DNA of 64,000 nucleotides from Martinezella rhizogenes (GTDB lineage: Bacteria > Pseudomonadota > Alphaproteobacteria > Rhizobiales > Rhizobiaceae), in assembly GCF_000799715.1 (NCBI RefSeq), contig NZ_JUHG01000020.1, positions 1 through 64,000 on the forward strand. Direction: 5' to 3'. Position 1 is the first letter of the stretch. Each line of letters starts with the position of its first letter. Positions 37,573-45,410 of the stretch are shown one piece after another. The position numbers and the translations under genes were made by a program. Under the pieces are notes generated by a model that saw nothing but the letters and a program-made list of their open reading frames with translations, made no database searches and was not told where the DNA came from.

Positions 37573-37657
37573 GCCCCATTGGCGGAATTGGTAGACGCGC
37601 TCGACTCAAAATCGAGTTTCGAAAGAAGTGCTGGTTCGACTCCGGCATGGGGCACCA
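37573..37657 (+). tRNA. tRNA-Leu(CAA)
   Basis: 85 nt including the encoded CCA. The acceptor stem GCCCCAT pairs with ATGGGGC (37647-37653), and the anticodon stem CTCGA pairs with TCGAG around loop CTCAAAA, giving anticodon CAA. The D arm starts GGCGGAATTGGTAGACGC, and the variable arm is long as expected for leucine. The T arm contains GGTTCGACTCC. Decodes UUG. Confidence 0.97.
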
Positions 37658-37689
37658 CCATCCGGCGGAACAGCCAAATTTCACCCAAC

Positions 37690-37710
37690 AAAAAACCCGC
37701 ACAGAGCGGG
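37690..37710 (-). terminator. Terminator of the small gene 37777-37965
   Basis: CCCGC and GCGGG with a five-base loop, followed on the minus strand by six T. It lies 67 nt beyond the minus-strand gene's stop. Confidence 0.7.
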
Positions 37711-37776
37711 CCTTCCGATTCGAACGTTTAATTGGCTGAACAGGTCTTTCAGGCCGCCGCCACCTTTAAAGCGTAA

Positions 37777-37965
37777 TCAAAGCGGGCGCTGCGGGCGTGT
37801 CGGCCGTTCCCGCTCTATACGCAAAGCTTTAAGAAGTGCCGCCTTCTCCAGCCGTTGGTCGACCTTGCCTGTGGTGATCTCGCGAAACACCGTGTCGGTC
37901 TTTTCACTGATCTTGCACTTGAAACCCTTGCGAGTTTTCAAGGTTGGAGCGATATGGATTGGCAT
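37777..37965 (-). CDS. Small basic protein of unknown function
   Basis: A 62-aa protein, MPIHIAPTLKTRKGFKCK followed by a Lys/Arg-rich body, ending in a Pro/Arg tail. No family is recognised. I chose the ATG at 37965 because GGAGG ends nine bases upstream; an ATG three codons earlier overlaps that site and a longer frame reaches 38100 unsupported. The gene has its own terminator, which supports it being real. Confidence 0.55.
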   Translation of the reverse strand: MPIHIAPTLKTRKGFKCKISEKTDTVFREITTGKVDQRLEKAALLKALRIERERPTRPQRPL

Positions 37966-38309
37966 TATCTGCATCCTCCGTTTGTGCTGTTGGTCAGTTG
38001 GGCAGGGGCTCTCACCGCTAGCATCATGATGGCGCCTGCCGTCATCACCGGCAATTCTCACGTATCGTTGCCTGCCAGGAATGAAAGAAGACGATTTCAC
38101 TTTTTCGTGAAACGCGGAAACCGTTTCCTATGAAAGTCACCATACCATAGTTTATTGGCAATATTTTACTTTAATTTCAGATTAACTTTTATATCAGCGT
38201 AACGCATTGAACATGCATGCGGAACCCGCCCCGCGTCAAAATGACCGCAGCTTTCGGAGATGAAGGAGCAAAGCGCTCCCTCAAGGCGTGGCCGTGATCT
38301 CGCGAATGG

Positions 38310-38335
38310 AAAACCCGCCATTGCTGGCGGGCTTT
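38310..38335 (-). terminator. Terminator of the gene 38338-38571
   Basis: CCCGCCA (38314-38320) and TGGCGGG (38325-38331) form a perfect 7-bp stem with a four-base loop, followed on the minus strand by TTTT. Confidence 0.75.
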
Positions 38336-38337
38336 CC

Positions 38338-38571
38338 CTATTGCTGAGCAGGCGCCGTCGCAGGCGGCGTTGACGTTGCCGGTGGCTGGGTGGTTGTGGT
38401 CTGAGACGACGGAGCTGTTGCTTCCGTCGAGCGTGTATGAGGCCAGAAATTCCACGCCAGCGCGGCTACGACGACCGCTGCCAGGATAACGATCCACGAT
38501 GCCCAAGGAGGGCGACGTGAAAGCGGCGGCGTTCCGAGGTCCGAATTTGGTCTGTTGAGATCATTGCTCAT
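38338..38571 (-). CDS. Small single-span membrane protein with Thr/Pro-rich tail
   Basis: A 77-aa protein from the ATG at 38571, with GGAGGAG eight bases upstream. A short Asn/Pro-rich cytoplasmic segment is followed by one membrane helix (about 22-40, WASWIVILAAVVVAALAWNF) and a low-complexity Thr/Ala/Pro tail outside. A longer frame to 38658 is unsupported. No family recognised; it has its own terminator. Similar small proteins are common in rhizobia. Confidence 0.6.
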   Translation of the reverse strand: MSNDLNRPNSDLGTPPLSRRPPWASWIVILAAVVVAALAWNFWPHTRSTEATAPSSQTTTTQPPATSTPPATAPAQQ

Positions 38572-39121
38572 AGCGATACTCCTCCGCATGATAAACCCCT
38601 GGCTGCAACAAAGGTTCCAGAGCGCGGAAAAGTACATGTGGAAAGAGATATCAACCACGTAGCGGACGCCGCCCTTCCGGGCGAGCCAGAAGAATTCAAT
38701 GAATCGTTGGAAGATTAGAGATTATCATAAGAGCAATTCCAGCAAAAATAACCGATGTCTCAATGAAGAAAATTGCGTACTGCCGCCCGGTGAAAAATAA
38801 ATTAAACCGTCTCATCCAAATTCTCCTTGAGGATTATTTTAATTATTTCCCATCCATAACATGGATTACACAGAAATATTTAATTTCTTTGGAAAATTCA
38901 TCGTGTAGACGGATATTTACTGAACGCGAAAGGTGTAAAAACCTTCACCGGAATACCACCACTGACGCGAAACATAAGAAAACACTAAATAAAACACGCC
39001 GCCGCCGATCACCCCAGCTTCACGAAAAATTTTGACTTTGTGCTCCCCGCCGAAGCCCGCGGCCATTTACAGCCACAATCCTCGTCCCTAAAGGTGTGCA
39101 ACGCAGCAAAAAGGGGATATT
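38572..39121. other. AT-rich intergenic region
   Basis: About 550 bp without a credible gene; from about 38740 to 39000 it is far more AT-rich than the rest of the window. It holds a truncated copy of the palindromic repeat near 38732-38748 (GAGCAATTCCAGCAAAA). A 90-codon frame at 38763-39035 has no ribosome binding site and unusual composition; I do not call it. May hold a regulatory region or old foreign DNA. Confidence 0.5.
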
Positions 39122-39715
39122 ATGCTACGTAGACTCTACGATTGGACCATGTCTCTGGCCGGCCGCAAATCGGCGGAAGTCTGGTTGGCCGTTATCGCGT
39201 TCGTCGAAAGCTCCGTCTTTCTTGTCCCCGCGGATGTCCTGTTCCTGCCCATGTCGCTCGCAAAGCCCGAACGGGCCTGGCGCTATGCGCTGACGGCGAC
39301 CGTCGCCTCCGTGCTCGGCGGTATCGCCGGCTGGGCGCTCGGCTACTATGCCTTCGAGACCATCGCCAAGCCGATCCTGGAATTCTACGGCAAGCTCGAC
39401 GCCTTCAACCAGATGAGCGCCGGCATTACCTATGAATGGATCCTGCTGCTACTGGTCACCTCGGGCCTTGCGCATCTGCCGCCGATCAAGGTGGTGACGA
39501 TCCTCTCCGGCGTTGCCCATATCGATCTCGGTCTCTTCATCATCTCGGCGATCGTCGCGCGTGGCGCACGTTTCTTCTTCCTCGCCTTCCTGCTGCGCCG
39601 CTACGGCGAATCGATCCGGCATTTCATCGAAAAGCGCCTCGGCCAGATCACCATGGCCGCCGCCGGCGTTCTCATCGCCCTCTACGGCATCTTCCACTAT
39701 GTCCTGGCGAACTGA
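39122..39715 (+). CDS. VTT domain / YqaA family membrane protein
   Basis: A 197-aa inner-membrane protein of the YqaA/DedA-like VTT superfamily, which includes lipid-scramblase-type transporters. It contains the family segment SVFLVPADVLFLPM (about 31-45), the GGIAGWALGYYAFE re-entrant-loop segment and a Gly/Pro-containing GLAHLPPIKVVTILSG region. About five hydrophobic stretches. Its role in rhizobia is not known. AAGGGGA lies just before the ATG. It sits 15 bp before dsbB, so the two are co-transcribed. Confidence 0.88.
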   Translation: MLRRLYDWTMSLAGRKSAEVWLAVIAFVESSVFLVPADVLFLPMSLAKPERAWRYALTATVASVLGGIAGWALGYYAFETIAKPILEFYGKLDAFNQMSAGITYEWILLLLVTSGLAHLPPIKVVTILSGVAHIDLGLFIISAIVARGARFFFLAFLLRRYGESIRHFIEKRLGQITMAAAGVLIALYGIFHYVLAN

Positions 39716-39730
39716 CCACGGAGCTTCCGC

Positions 39731-40240
39731 ATGTCCCAGACTTTGACTTCTCGCGCCGGCCTTGGCTATTCAGCGCTGCTTGCGATCGGCATGATCATTG
39801 TCGTCGGCTCGGCCCTCGGTTTCCAGCATATCGGCGGTTATATTCCCTGCGCGCTCTGCCTGGAGCAACGCCAGCCCTATTATTACGGCATTCCCATCGC
39901 GATCGCCGCCGCCCTGACGGCCGCCCTCCGCCTGCCCTCCTGGATCACGCGCGCGCTGCTGGCCATTGCCAGTCTGATGATGGTGGTCGGCGGCGGCATC
40001 GGCGTCTACCACGCCGGTGTCGAATGGCACTTCTGGGCGGGTCCCACGACCTGCTCTACCTCGGCCAGCAGCATGACACAGAATGCCGGCGACCTCCTGA
40101 ACGAGCTCAGCACCATCAAGGGCCCGTCCTGCACGGAAGCAGCCCTGCGCGTCCTCGGCATCTCAATGGCAGGCTGGAACGTCGTCGCCAGCGTGATCCT
40201 CGCGGCAATCGCTTTTGTGGGTGCGAAGAAGGCTGGTTGA
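39731..40240 (+). CDS. dsbB: Disulfide bond formation protein B
   Basis: Membrane quinone reductase of 169 aa that re-oxidises DsbA. Four membrane helices and two periplasmic cysteine pairs are seen: C40-A-L-C43 in the first loop (followed by LEQRQPYYYGIP) and C108/C134 in the second loop. These are the standard DsbB active-site cysteines. Transcribed with the VTT gene. No dsbA is in the window. Confidence 0.92.
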   Translation: MSQTLTSRAGLGYSALLAIGMIIVVGSALGFQHIGGYIPCALCLEQRQPYYYGIPIAIAAALTAALRLPSWITRALLAIASLMMVVGGGIGVYHAGVEWHFWAGPTTCSTSASSMTQNAGDLLNELSTIKGPSCTEAALRVLGISMAGWNVVASVILAAIAFVGAKKAG

Positions 40241-40325
40241 TCTTAGACAGAGGTCGCAATTTCTCGTCTGCCGCACCTCTGATACCGCACTCTCTACGAA
40301 CTCGGTCGCCACTGGAGACTGCCCC

Positions 40326-40883
40326 TTAAGGCTGCAGTTCCGTATCCCAGTAGAGATAGTCGAGCCAGCTATCGTGCAGATAGTTCGGCGGGAACAGCCG
40401 GCCATTATTGTGCAGGTCCTGCACGGTCGGCTGATACGGCTTCTGCGCCGGGAACATGCCCGCCTGCTTCGGCAGCTTGCTGCCCTTGCGCAGATTGCAC
40501 GGCGAGCAGGCTGCCACGACGTTCTGCCAGGTCGTCTCGCCACCATGGGCGCGCGGGATGACATGGTCGAAGGTCAGGTCGTCGTGGGTGCCGCAATACT
40601 GGCACTCGAACCGGTCGCGCAGAAAGACGTTGAACCGGGTAAAGGCCGGGTTGCGGGACGGCTGAACGTACGTCTTCAGGCAGACAACGCTCGGCAGCCG
40701 CATCGAGAAGCTCGGCGACGATACGCACTGATCGTATTCAGCAATGATATTCACACGGTCAAGGAAAACCGCCTTGATCGCGTCCTGCCAGGACCAGAGC
40801 GACAAGGGGTAATAACTTAGCGGTCTATAGTCAGCGTTCAACACGAGCGCCGGCAAGGACTGCGGGGAGACTGCAATCGTCAA
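40326..40883 (-). CDS. HNH endonuclease
   Basis: A 185-aa protein with a C-terminal HNH nuclease domain: CQYCGTHDDLTFDHVIPRA then HGG and CSPCNLRKG give the ββα-metal motif with its zinc-binding cysteines. The start is TTG at 40883, chosen because AGGAGG ends five bases upstream and the protein then begins TIAVSPQSLPALVLNAD, the family's usual N-terminus; an upstream ATG (40991) lacks a site. Such proteins are widespread single genes and a target is not known. Nearest neighbours are not clearly related. Confidence 0.85.
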   Translation of the reverse strand: MTIAVSPQSLPALVLNADYRPLSYYPLSLWSWQDAIKAVFLDRVNIIAEYDQCVSSPSFSMRLPSVVCLKTYVQPSRNPAFTRFNVFLRDRFECQYCGTHDDLTFDHVIPRAHGGETTWQNVVAACSPCNLRKGSKLPKQAGMFPAQKPYQPTVQDLHNNGRLFPPNYLHDSWLDYLYWDTELQP

Positions 40884-40994
40884 GGAACCCTCCTGATCGA
40901 TTCGGCATCTGCACCTGTATATTAGGCCGGTTGTTACAGGATTGTGAAGTCCAATAAATTCAGTGCAAAGAGGCGAATCTATGAGACCCACCGA

Positions 40995-41639
40995 TTAATC
41001 GATAGGCAGCGCGTCGCGCCGGGTCCTGACGGCATAATAAGCCCAGAAAAGCCGGGCCGCCACCGAACGCCAGGGCGACCAAACCGCGGCTTCCCGGGCC
41101 AAAAGCTTCGGCAAGGGCCTGATCTCATGGCCGAACGCCATGCCGACGGCCGCCTGCAGGGCGACATCGCCGACCGGAAACACATCTGCGTGACCGCCGC
41201 AGAACATCAGGTAGACCTCCGCCGTCCATGGGCCTATTCCCTTGATCGACGTCAGCTCGGACAGTGCCTTTTCCGGATGCTCAGTGCTCAATGAATGCAG
41301 ATCGATTCGGCCTTCGACAACCGCATCGGCAACCCGCGCCAGCGTATCCGCCTTGATTCGCGACAGGCCGAAAACCCGCCAGGCATCCGGCTCCAGCCCG
41401 GCATAGGCCTCGGCCGTCACCCGGCCGAGCCTCGCCATCATCCGTCCCCAGATCGCATCGGCGCTTGCTCGCGACACAACCTGCGAGACGATGATATGGG
41501 CCAGCCCCTCGAAGCCCGGCTCACGCAGGCGCAGCGGCACGGGGCCGGCTTCCAGGATAATCTGCCGGAGGCGCGGATCGAGCTCGACCAGCGCCGCCAG
41601 CCCTTCCCTGATATCGTCTTCATCGCGAATGATATGCAT
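40995..41639 (-). CDS. DNA-3-methyladenine glycosylase II (AlkA-like)
   Basis: Base-excision repair enzyme of 214 aa. The helix-hairpin-helix motif LTSIKGIGPWTA (residues 129-140) and the catalytic Asp158 (HADVFPVGD) are in place, as in AlkA and MAG. The short N-terminus lacks the extra beta domain of E. coli AlkA (282 aa), so it belongs to the shorter, yeast MAG-like class. Separated from the HNH gene by about 111 bp on the same strand and divergent from gluQRS. Confidence 0.92.
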   Translation of the reverse strand: MHIIRDEDDIREGLAALVELDPRLRQIILEAGPVPLRLREPGFEGLAHIIVSQVVSRASADAIWGRMMARLGRVTAEAYAGLEPDAWRVFGLSRIKADTLARVADAVVEGRIDLHSLSTEHPEKALSELTSIKGIGPWTAEVYLMFCGGHADVFPVGDVALQAAVGMAFGHEIRPLPKLLAREAAVWSPWRSVAARLFWAYYAVRTRRDALPID

Positions 41640-41682
41640 GGCGTCTCATGGTCCGGGATTAAAATTCGTGGCAGAAGAAAGC

Positions 41683-42564
41683 ATGATCGCGATTCCCCGT
41701 CAAAAGCCGAGATTCCGCTTCGCGCCGAGCCCGAACGGCCCGCTACATCTCGGTCATGCGCTGTCGGGGATCCTCAATCACGACATGGCGACCAAGGCCG
41801 GCGGCGAATTTCTCCTGCGCATCGAGGACATAGATCAGGCCCGCTGTACACCCGATTTCGAAGCGGGGATTTTGACCGACCTCGCCTGGCTCGGCCTTTC
41901 GTGGGAAGAACCGGTGCGCCGGCAGTCCGAGCATTTCCCCGCCTACCAGAGCGCCCTGCAGTCGCTGATCGACCGCGACCTCGTCTATCCCGCCTTTTTG
42001 ACGCGCGGTGAGGTGAAGGCACGGGTCGCGGCGGGCGAAACCAGCGGCAAGCCCTGGCCGCGCGATCCGGACGGCACGCCGCTCTATCCGCCTGACGATC
42101 GCGAGCGTGGCGACGATGAGAGGCGACGGTTGCTGGATGCCGGCCTCAAGCATGCCTGGCGGCTCGACATGGAAAAGGCAGTAGCCGAGGTCGGCCGGCC
42201 ACTCCATTGGCACGAAAGCGGCGATGGCGACACGGGCGACATCCTTGCCGATCCCGCCGCCTGGGGCGATGTGGTGCTGTCGCGCTCCGATGCGCCGTCG
42301 AGCTATCACCTCTCCGTGGTCGTTGATGACGCGGCGCAGGGCATCACCCATGTGGTGCGCGGCCTCGACCTCTTCCACGCCACCTCGATCCACCGCCTGT
42401 TGCAGACCCTGCTCGGCCTGCCGGAGCCGCTCTACCACCATCACCGGCTGATTCTCGGCGACGACGGCCGGAAACTGTCGAAGAGCCAGGGCGATACCGG
42501 CATTGCCGAATGGCGCGAAAAGGGCTTGTCACCGGCGCAGCTTCGCCGACGCATCGGCCTCTGA
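41683..42564 (+). CDS. gluQ: Glutamyl-Q tRNA(Asp) synthetase GluQRS
   Basis: A 293-aa paralogue of the catalytic half of glutamyl-tRNA synthetase that attaches glutamate to the queuosine of tRNA-Asp. The HIGH-type motif is in SPNGPLHLGHALSG (about 16-29) and the KMSKS-type in GRKLSKSQGD near residue 267; there is no anticodon-binding domain, as expected. The zinc-binding cysteines of E. coli GluQRS are not present: the site reads VYPAFLTRGE and only one Cys occurs in the protein. An ATG at 41683 follows GAAGAAAGC; GTG 41668 is an alternative. The last 36 bp overlap the 3' end of yihY on the other strand. Confidence 0.93.
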   Translation: MIAIPRQKPRFRFAPSPNGPLHLGHALSGILNHDMATKAGGEFLLRIEDIDQARCTPDFEAGILTDLAWLGLSWEEPVRRQSEHFPAYQSALQSLIDRDLVYPAFLTRGEVKARVAAGETSGKPWPRDPDGTPLYPPDDRERGDDERRRLLDAGLKHAWRLDMEKAVAEVGRPLHWHESGDGDTGDILADPAAWGDVVLSRSDAPSSYHLSVVVDDAAQGITHVVRGLDLFHATSIHRLLQTLLGLPEPLYHHHRLILGDDGRKLSKSQGDTGIAEWREKGLSPAQLRRRIGL

Positions 42565-43464
42565 TTGCTGCTTCACGGCCTCTTGCTTGTCTGTATGCGG
42601 GATGGCTGCCACCTTGCCGAAAAGCAGGCGCCGCACCTTGAATTTCATCAGCGCCGCGTTGATCTCCGCGCCCATGATGAAGATCACCGCCAGCATATAG
42701 AGGAAGATGAGGACGATCATCACCGAGGCGAGGCCCGCATAGGTGGCGGTGTAGTTGGCGAAGGTCGAGAGATAATAGGCAAACAGCAGCGCCCCGATCG
42801 ACCAGAAGACCAGGGTCAGGAACACGCCGGGAATGACGTCGAACAATCGCCGCCGCCCCGCCGCCAGCCACAGATGCAGGATCAGCAGCCCCGCCACCAG
42901 CAGGAAGATGGTCCCGTAGATCCGCCAGCTGAAAACGACGTCGAGGATATCGGCAAGCGCCGGCAGCCATTGCCGGGTATAATTCAACGCCAGTGGCACG
43001 GCGACCAGGAGGATGCTCAGCAGCGCAAAGATCAGAACCGCGATCAGCACATAGCCGAGGCTGGCGAGACGGTTGAAATACCATGGCCGCGTTTCCGGCA
43101 CGCGATAGGCACGGTTGAGCGAGATGCGCAGCGCCTCGACACCGTTGGAGGCGAAATAGGCGGCGGCCAGCACGGAGATCGTCAGCAACCCGCCGCGCGG
43201 AATGGTCAGCACCTGCACCACCTGATCGGCCACCGGCTTGGCGATCGCCTCCGGCCAGGTGTCGAAGATCAGGTGCACCGCGGTCGAGGAAAACTGGCTG
43301 GCGCCAAGGAAGCTTGCAAGTGCCGTGCCGAAGATCAAAAACGGGAAAACCGCCAGCAGCGTCGAGAGCGCAACATGGCTCGCCATGGCGAACCCATCGT
43401 CCTCGACGAAATGGAACACTGCATCGTAGACGACCTTGTAAAGCGCACGCACGAATGTCGGCAT
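42529..43464 (-). CDS. YihY/BrkB family inner-membrane protein
   Basis: A 311-aa protein with six predicted membrane helices, starting MPTFVRALYKVVYDAVFHF and continuing with DDGFAMASHVALSTLLAVFPF, the family signature. Conserved segments GSLL/PRGGLLTISVLAAAYFASNGVEAL and FGSYSATYAG-type loops follow. Function unknown, formerly called a ribonuclease BN by mistake. The C-terminal 12 codons overlap the gluQRS 3' end by 36 bp (convergent), an unusual but genuine-looking overlap. Confidence 0.9.
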   Translation of the reverse strand: MPTFVRALYKVVYDAVFHFVEDDGFAMASHVALSTLLAVFPFLIFGTALASFLGASQFSSTAVHLIFDTWPEAIAKPVADQVVQVLTIPRGGLLTISVLAAAYFASNGVEALRISLNRAYRVPETRPWYFNRLASLGYVLIAVLIFALLSILLVAVPLALNYTRQWLPALADILDVVFSWRIYGTIFLLVAGLLILHLWLAAGRRRLFDVIPGVFLTLVFWSIGALLFAYYLSTFANYTATYAGLASVMIVLIFLYMLAVIFIMGAEINAALMKFKVRRLLFGKVAAIPHTDKQEAVKQQSEADASAKLRR

Positions 43465-43562
43465 TCCATCTCCGCTTGAGCCCGGTTCTCGTCCGCCGGT
43501 TGTCGATTGTATCGGGCTCCTGAATATGGGAAACGACTCCCACTTTGTACAGGAATCATTCC

Positions 43563-44396
43563 ATGGCCGATCAACGCACCATCATCGTGACGGGTTGCTC
43601 TTCCGGCATCGGCGCCTATTGCGCCCGGGCGCTGAAGGCCGATGGTTGGCGCGTTTTCGCCACCGTGCGCAAGGAGACGGATCGCACGTCCCTCGAAGCC
43701 GACGGCATCGAGACCCTGCTGATGGACTACACTCGGCCGGACACGATCTCGGCGCTGGTCGCGACCGTGCGTGAACGCACCGGTGACCGCGTCGACGCCC
43801 TGTTCAACAACGGTGCCTACGGCCAGCCGGGCGCTGTCGAAGACCTCTCCACGGATGTGCTGCGCGAACAGTTCGAGACAAATTTCTTCGGCTGGCATGA
43901 GCTGACGCGGCAGGTGATCCCGCTCATGCGTGCCCAAGGCCAGGGCCGCATCGTCAATTGTTCTTCCATCCTCGGCCTCATTCCTTATCGCTTCCGCGGC
44001 GCCTACACGGCCTCGAAATTCGCGCTTGAAGGCCTGACGATCACGCTCAGGATGGAGCTGCAGGATAGCGGCATCCATGTCAGCCTGATCGAGCCCGGCC
44101 CGATCGCCACGCGCTTCACCGCCAATGCGCTCGCCAAGATCGAGGAACATATCGATCTCAAACATTCGACCCATTCCGTCGAATACCGGCGGCAACTGGC
44201 GCGACTGAATGGCACAGGTCCGGTCAACAAGCATAAATTGGGACCCGAAGCGGTCTATGACGTGTTAAAATCCGCCTTGAATGCGAAAAATCCGCGTCCG
44301 CACTATCTCGTGACCACCCCTGCCAAGCAGGGCGTTCTTCTGAAAAGGCTGTTGCCGGCCAACCTTTTCTATCGTCTGATGCGCCGGCTGGATTGA
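43563..44396 (+). CDS. Short-chain dehydrogenase/reductase
   Basis: A 277-aa classical SDR. The cofactor motif TGCSSGIG is at residues about 10-17, NNGAYG at about 83-88 in place of NNAG, the catalytic Ser near SSILGLIPYR, and the YTASK (Tyr-x-x-x-Lys) pair near residue 150. Length and pattern suit a ketoreductase, substrate unknown. AGGAA about eight bases before the ATG at 43563 is the start signal. It heads a plus-strand run SDR-HIG1-adenosyltransferase with gaps of 20 and 13 bp. Confidence 0.9.
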   Translation: MADQRTIIVTGCSSGIGAYCARALKADGWRVFATVRKETDRTSLEADGIETLLMDYTRPDTISALVATVRERTGDRVDALFNNGAYGQPGAVEDLSTDVLREQFETNFFGWHELTRQVIPLMRAQGQGRIVNCSSILGLIPYRFRGAYTASKFALEGLTITLRMELQDSGIHVSLIEPGPIATRFTANALAKIEEHIDLKHSTHSVEYRRQLARLNGTGPVNKHKLGPEAVYDVLKSALNAKNPRPHYLVTTPAKQGVLLKRLLPANLFYRLMRRLD

Positions 44397-44416
44397 AAGA
44401 GGGGGACGGAGGAGCC

Positions 44417-44620
44417 ATGTCCACATTTACCTATATCGCCGCTATCATTGCCATGGGCCTCGTCGTGCTCGTCCTCATTCGCGGCCTGTTCAACATGATG
44501 AAGGGTGACAACCCCAATCTCTCCAACCGGCTGATGCAGCTTCGCGTGCTGCTGCAGGCGGTCGCCGTCATCCTGATCATGCTGACGCTGTGGCTGACCG
44601 GCGGCGGCCGTCCGGCCTGA
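44417..44620 (+). CDS. Twin-transmembrane HIG1-domain protein
   Basis: A 67-aa membrane protein with two helices (about 4-25 and 43-61) separated by the loop MMKGDNPNLSNRLMQLRVLLQ, characteristic of the HIG_1_N (hypoxia-induced gene 1) family; mitochondrial relatives bind cytochrome oxidase supercomplexes. In alphaproteobacteria its role is unproven. GGAGGAG lies just before the ATG at 44417. It sits 20 bp after the SDR and 13 bp before the adenosyltransferase. Confidence 0.88.
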   Translation: MSTFTYIAAIIAMGLVVLVLIRGLFNMMKGDNPNLSNRLMQLRVLLQAVAVILIMLTLWLTGGGRPA

Positions 44621-44633
44621 TTACGGGATCAAG

Positions 44634-45212
44634 ATGGTCAAGCTCAACAAGATCTACACCAAGACCGGCGACGACGGCACCACCGGCCTCGTCTCCGGCC
44701 CGCGCCGGCTGAAGCACGATCTGCGCGTCGAATCCTACGGCACGATCGACGAAACCAATTCCGCGATCGGCGTTGCCCGGCTGCACACAGTCGGTATGCC
44801 CGAGCTCGACGCCATGCTGATGCGTATTCAAAACGACCTGTTCGATCTCGGCGCCGATCTCTCGGCGCCGGAAACGGATGAACCGCTTCCCTACGAGCCG
44901 CTCCGGATCATCGACAATCAGGTGTCGCGCATCGAACAGGATATCGACGCTCTCAATGCCGGTCTCGAACCGCTGAACTCCTTCGTCCTGCCCGCCGGCA
45001 GCCCCGCCTCCGCGCATCTCCACCTCGCCCGCACCATCGCGCGGCGCGCCGAACGGCTGATGGTGGCCCTGTCGCGCACCGAAAGCGAGCGTGTCAGCCC
45101 GGCCGCATTGAAATACGTCAACCGCCTCTCGGACTTCCTGTTTGTCGCCGCGCGCCATGCGAACGATCGCGGCCGCGCCGATGTCCTCTGGGTTCCCGGC
45201 AAGAATCGATAG
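44634..45212 (+). CDS. Cob(I)yrinic acid a,c-diamide adenosyltransferase (PduO type)
   Basis: A 192-aa ATP:corrinoid adenosyltransferase that makes adenosylcobalamin. The PduO/MMAB signature is clear: YTKTGDDGTTGL near the N-terminus (ATP site), DLRVESYGTIDETNSAIG, and the conserved FVLPAGS with ARTIARRAERL in the C-terminal helix bundle. The neighbours HIG1 (13 bp upstream) and etfBA (198 bp downstream) form an arrangement I recall from many Rhizobiales. The start is supported by GGGATCAAG upstream. Confidence 0.92.
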   Translation: MVKLNKIYTKTGDDGTTGLVSGPRRLKHDLRVESYGTIDETNSAIGVARLHTVGMPELDAMLMRIQNDLFDLGADLSAPETDEPLPYEPLRIIDNQVSRIEQDIDALNAGLEPLNSFVLPAGSPASAHLHLARTIARRAERLMVALSRTESERVSPAALKYVNRLSDFLFVAARHANDRGRADVLWVPGKNR

Positions 45213-45246
45213 CAAGACAAATCATGTCCGGCGACAGGCGATTGTA

Positions 45247-45275
45247 TTGACGTTAACGTAAACGTTATTTACATC
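45247..45275 (+). promoter_or_regulatory. etfBA promoter with LiuR-like palindrome
   Basis: TTGACG (45247-45252) with a weak -10 (TTACAT or TACATC at 45269-45275). A near-perfect palindrome TTGACGTTAACGTAAA covers 45247-45262, overlapping the -35. A second inverted repeat, GTAAA-N5-TTTAC, covers 45258-45272. Such TTTACGT-type palindromes are known for LiuR, a MerR-family regulator of branched-chain amino acid and acyl-CoA catabolism that includes etf genes in its regulon; the match is from memory. Confidence 0.5.
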
Positions 45276-45410
45276 CCTAAAGCAATTTGCCTGTCTGCGG
45301 CATGGAAGCGTTGTATTTGGAGGAAAAACGCGTATCCATGTCGCCATTCGACAAACGGAGCGGCGCGGAACAGGCCATGGTCTGGAGCGCAGTGTTGAAG
45401 GAAGGATTCC

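Noticed and set aside
38763..39035. 90-codon AT-rich frame
   Set aside because: No Shine-Dalgarno site and no recognisable protein; probably chance in AT-rich DNA.
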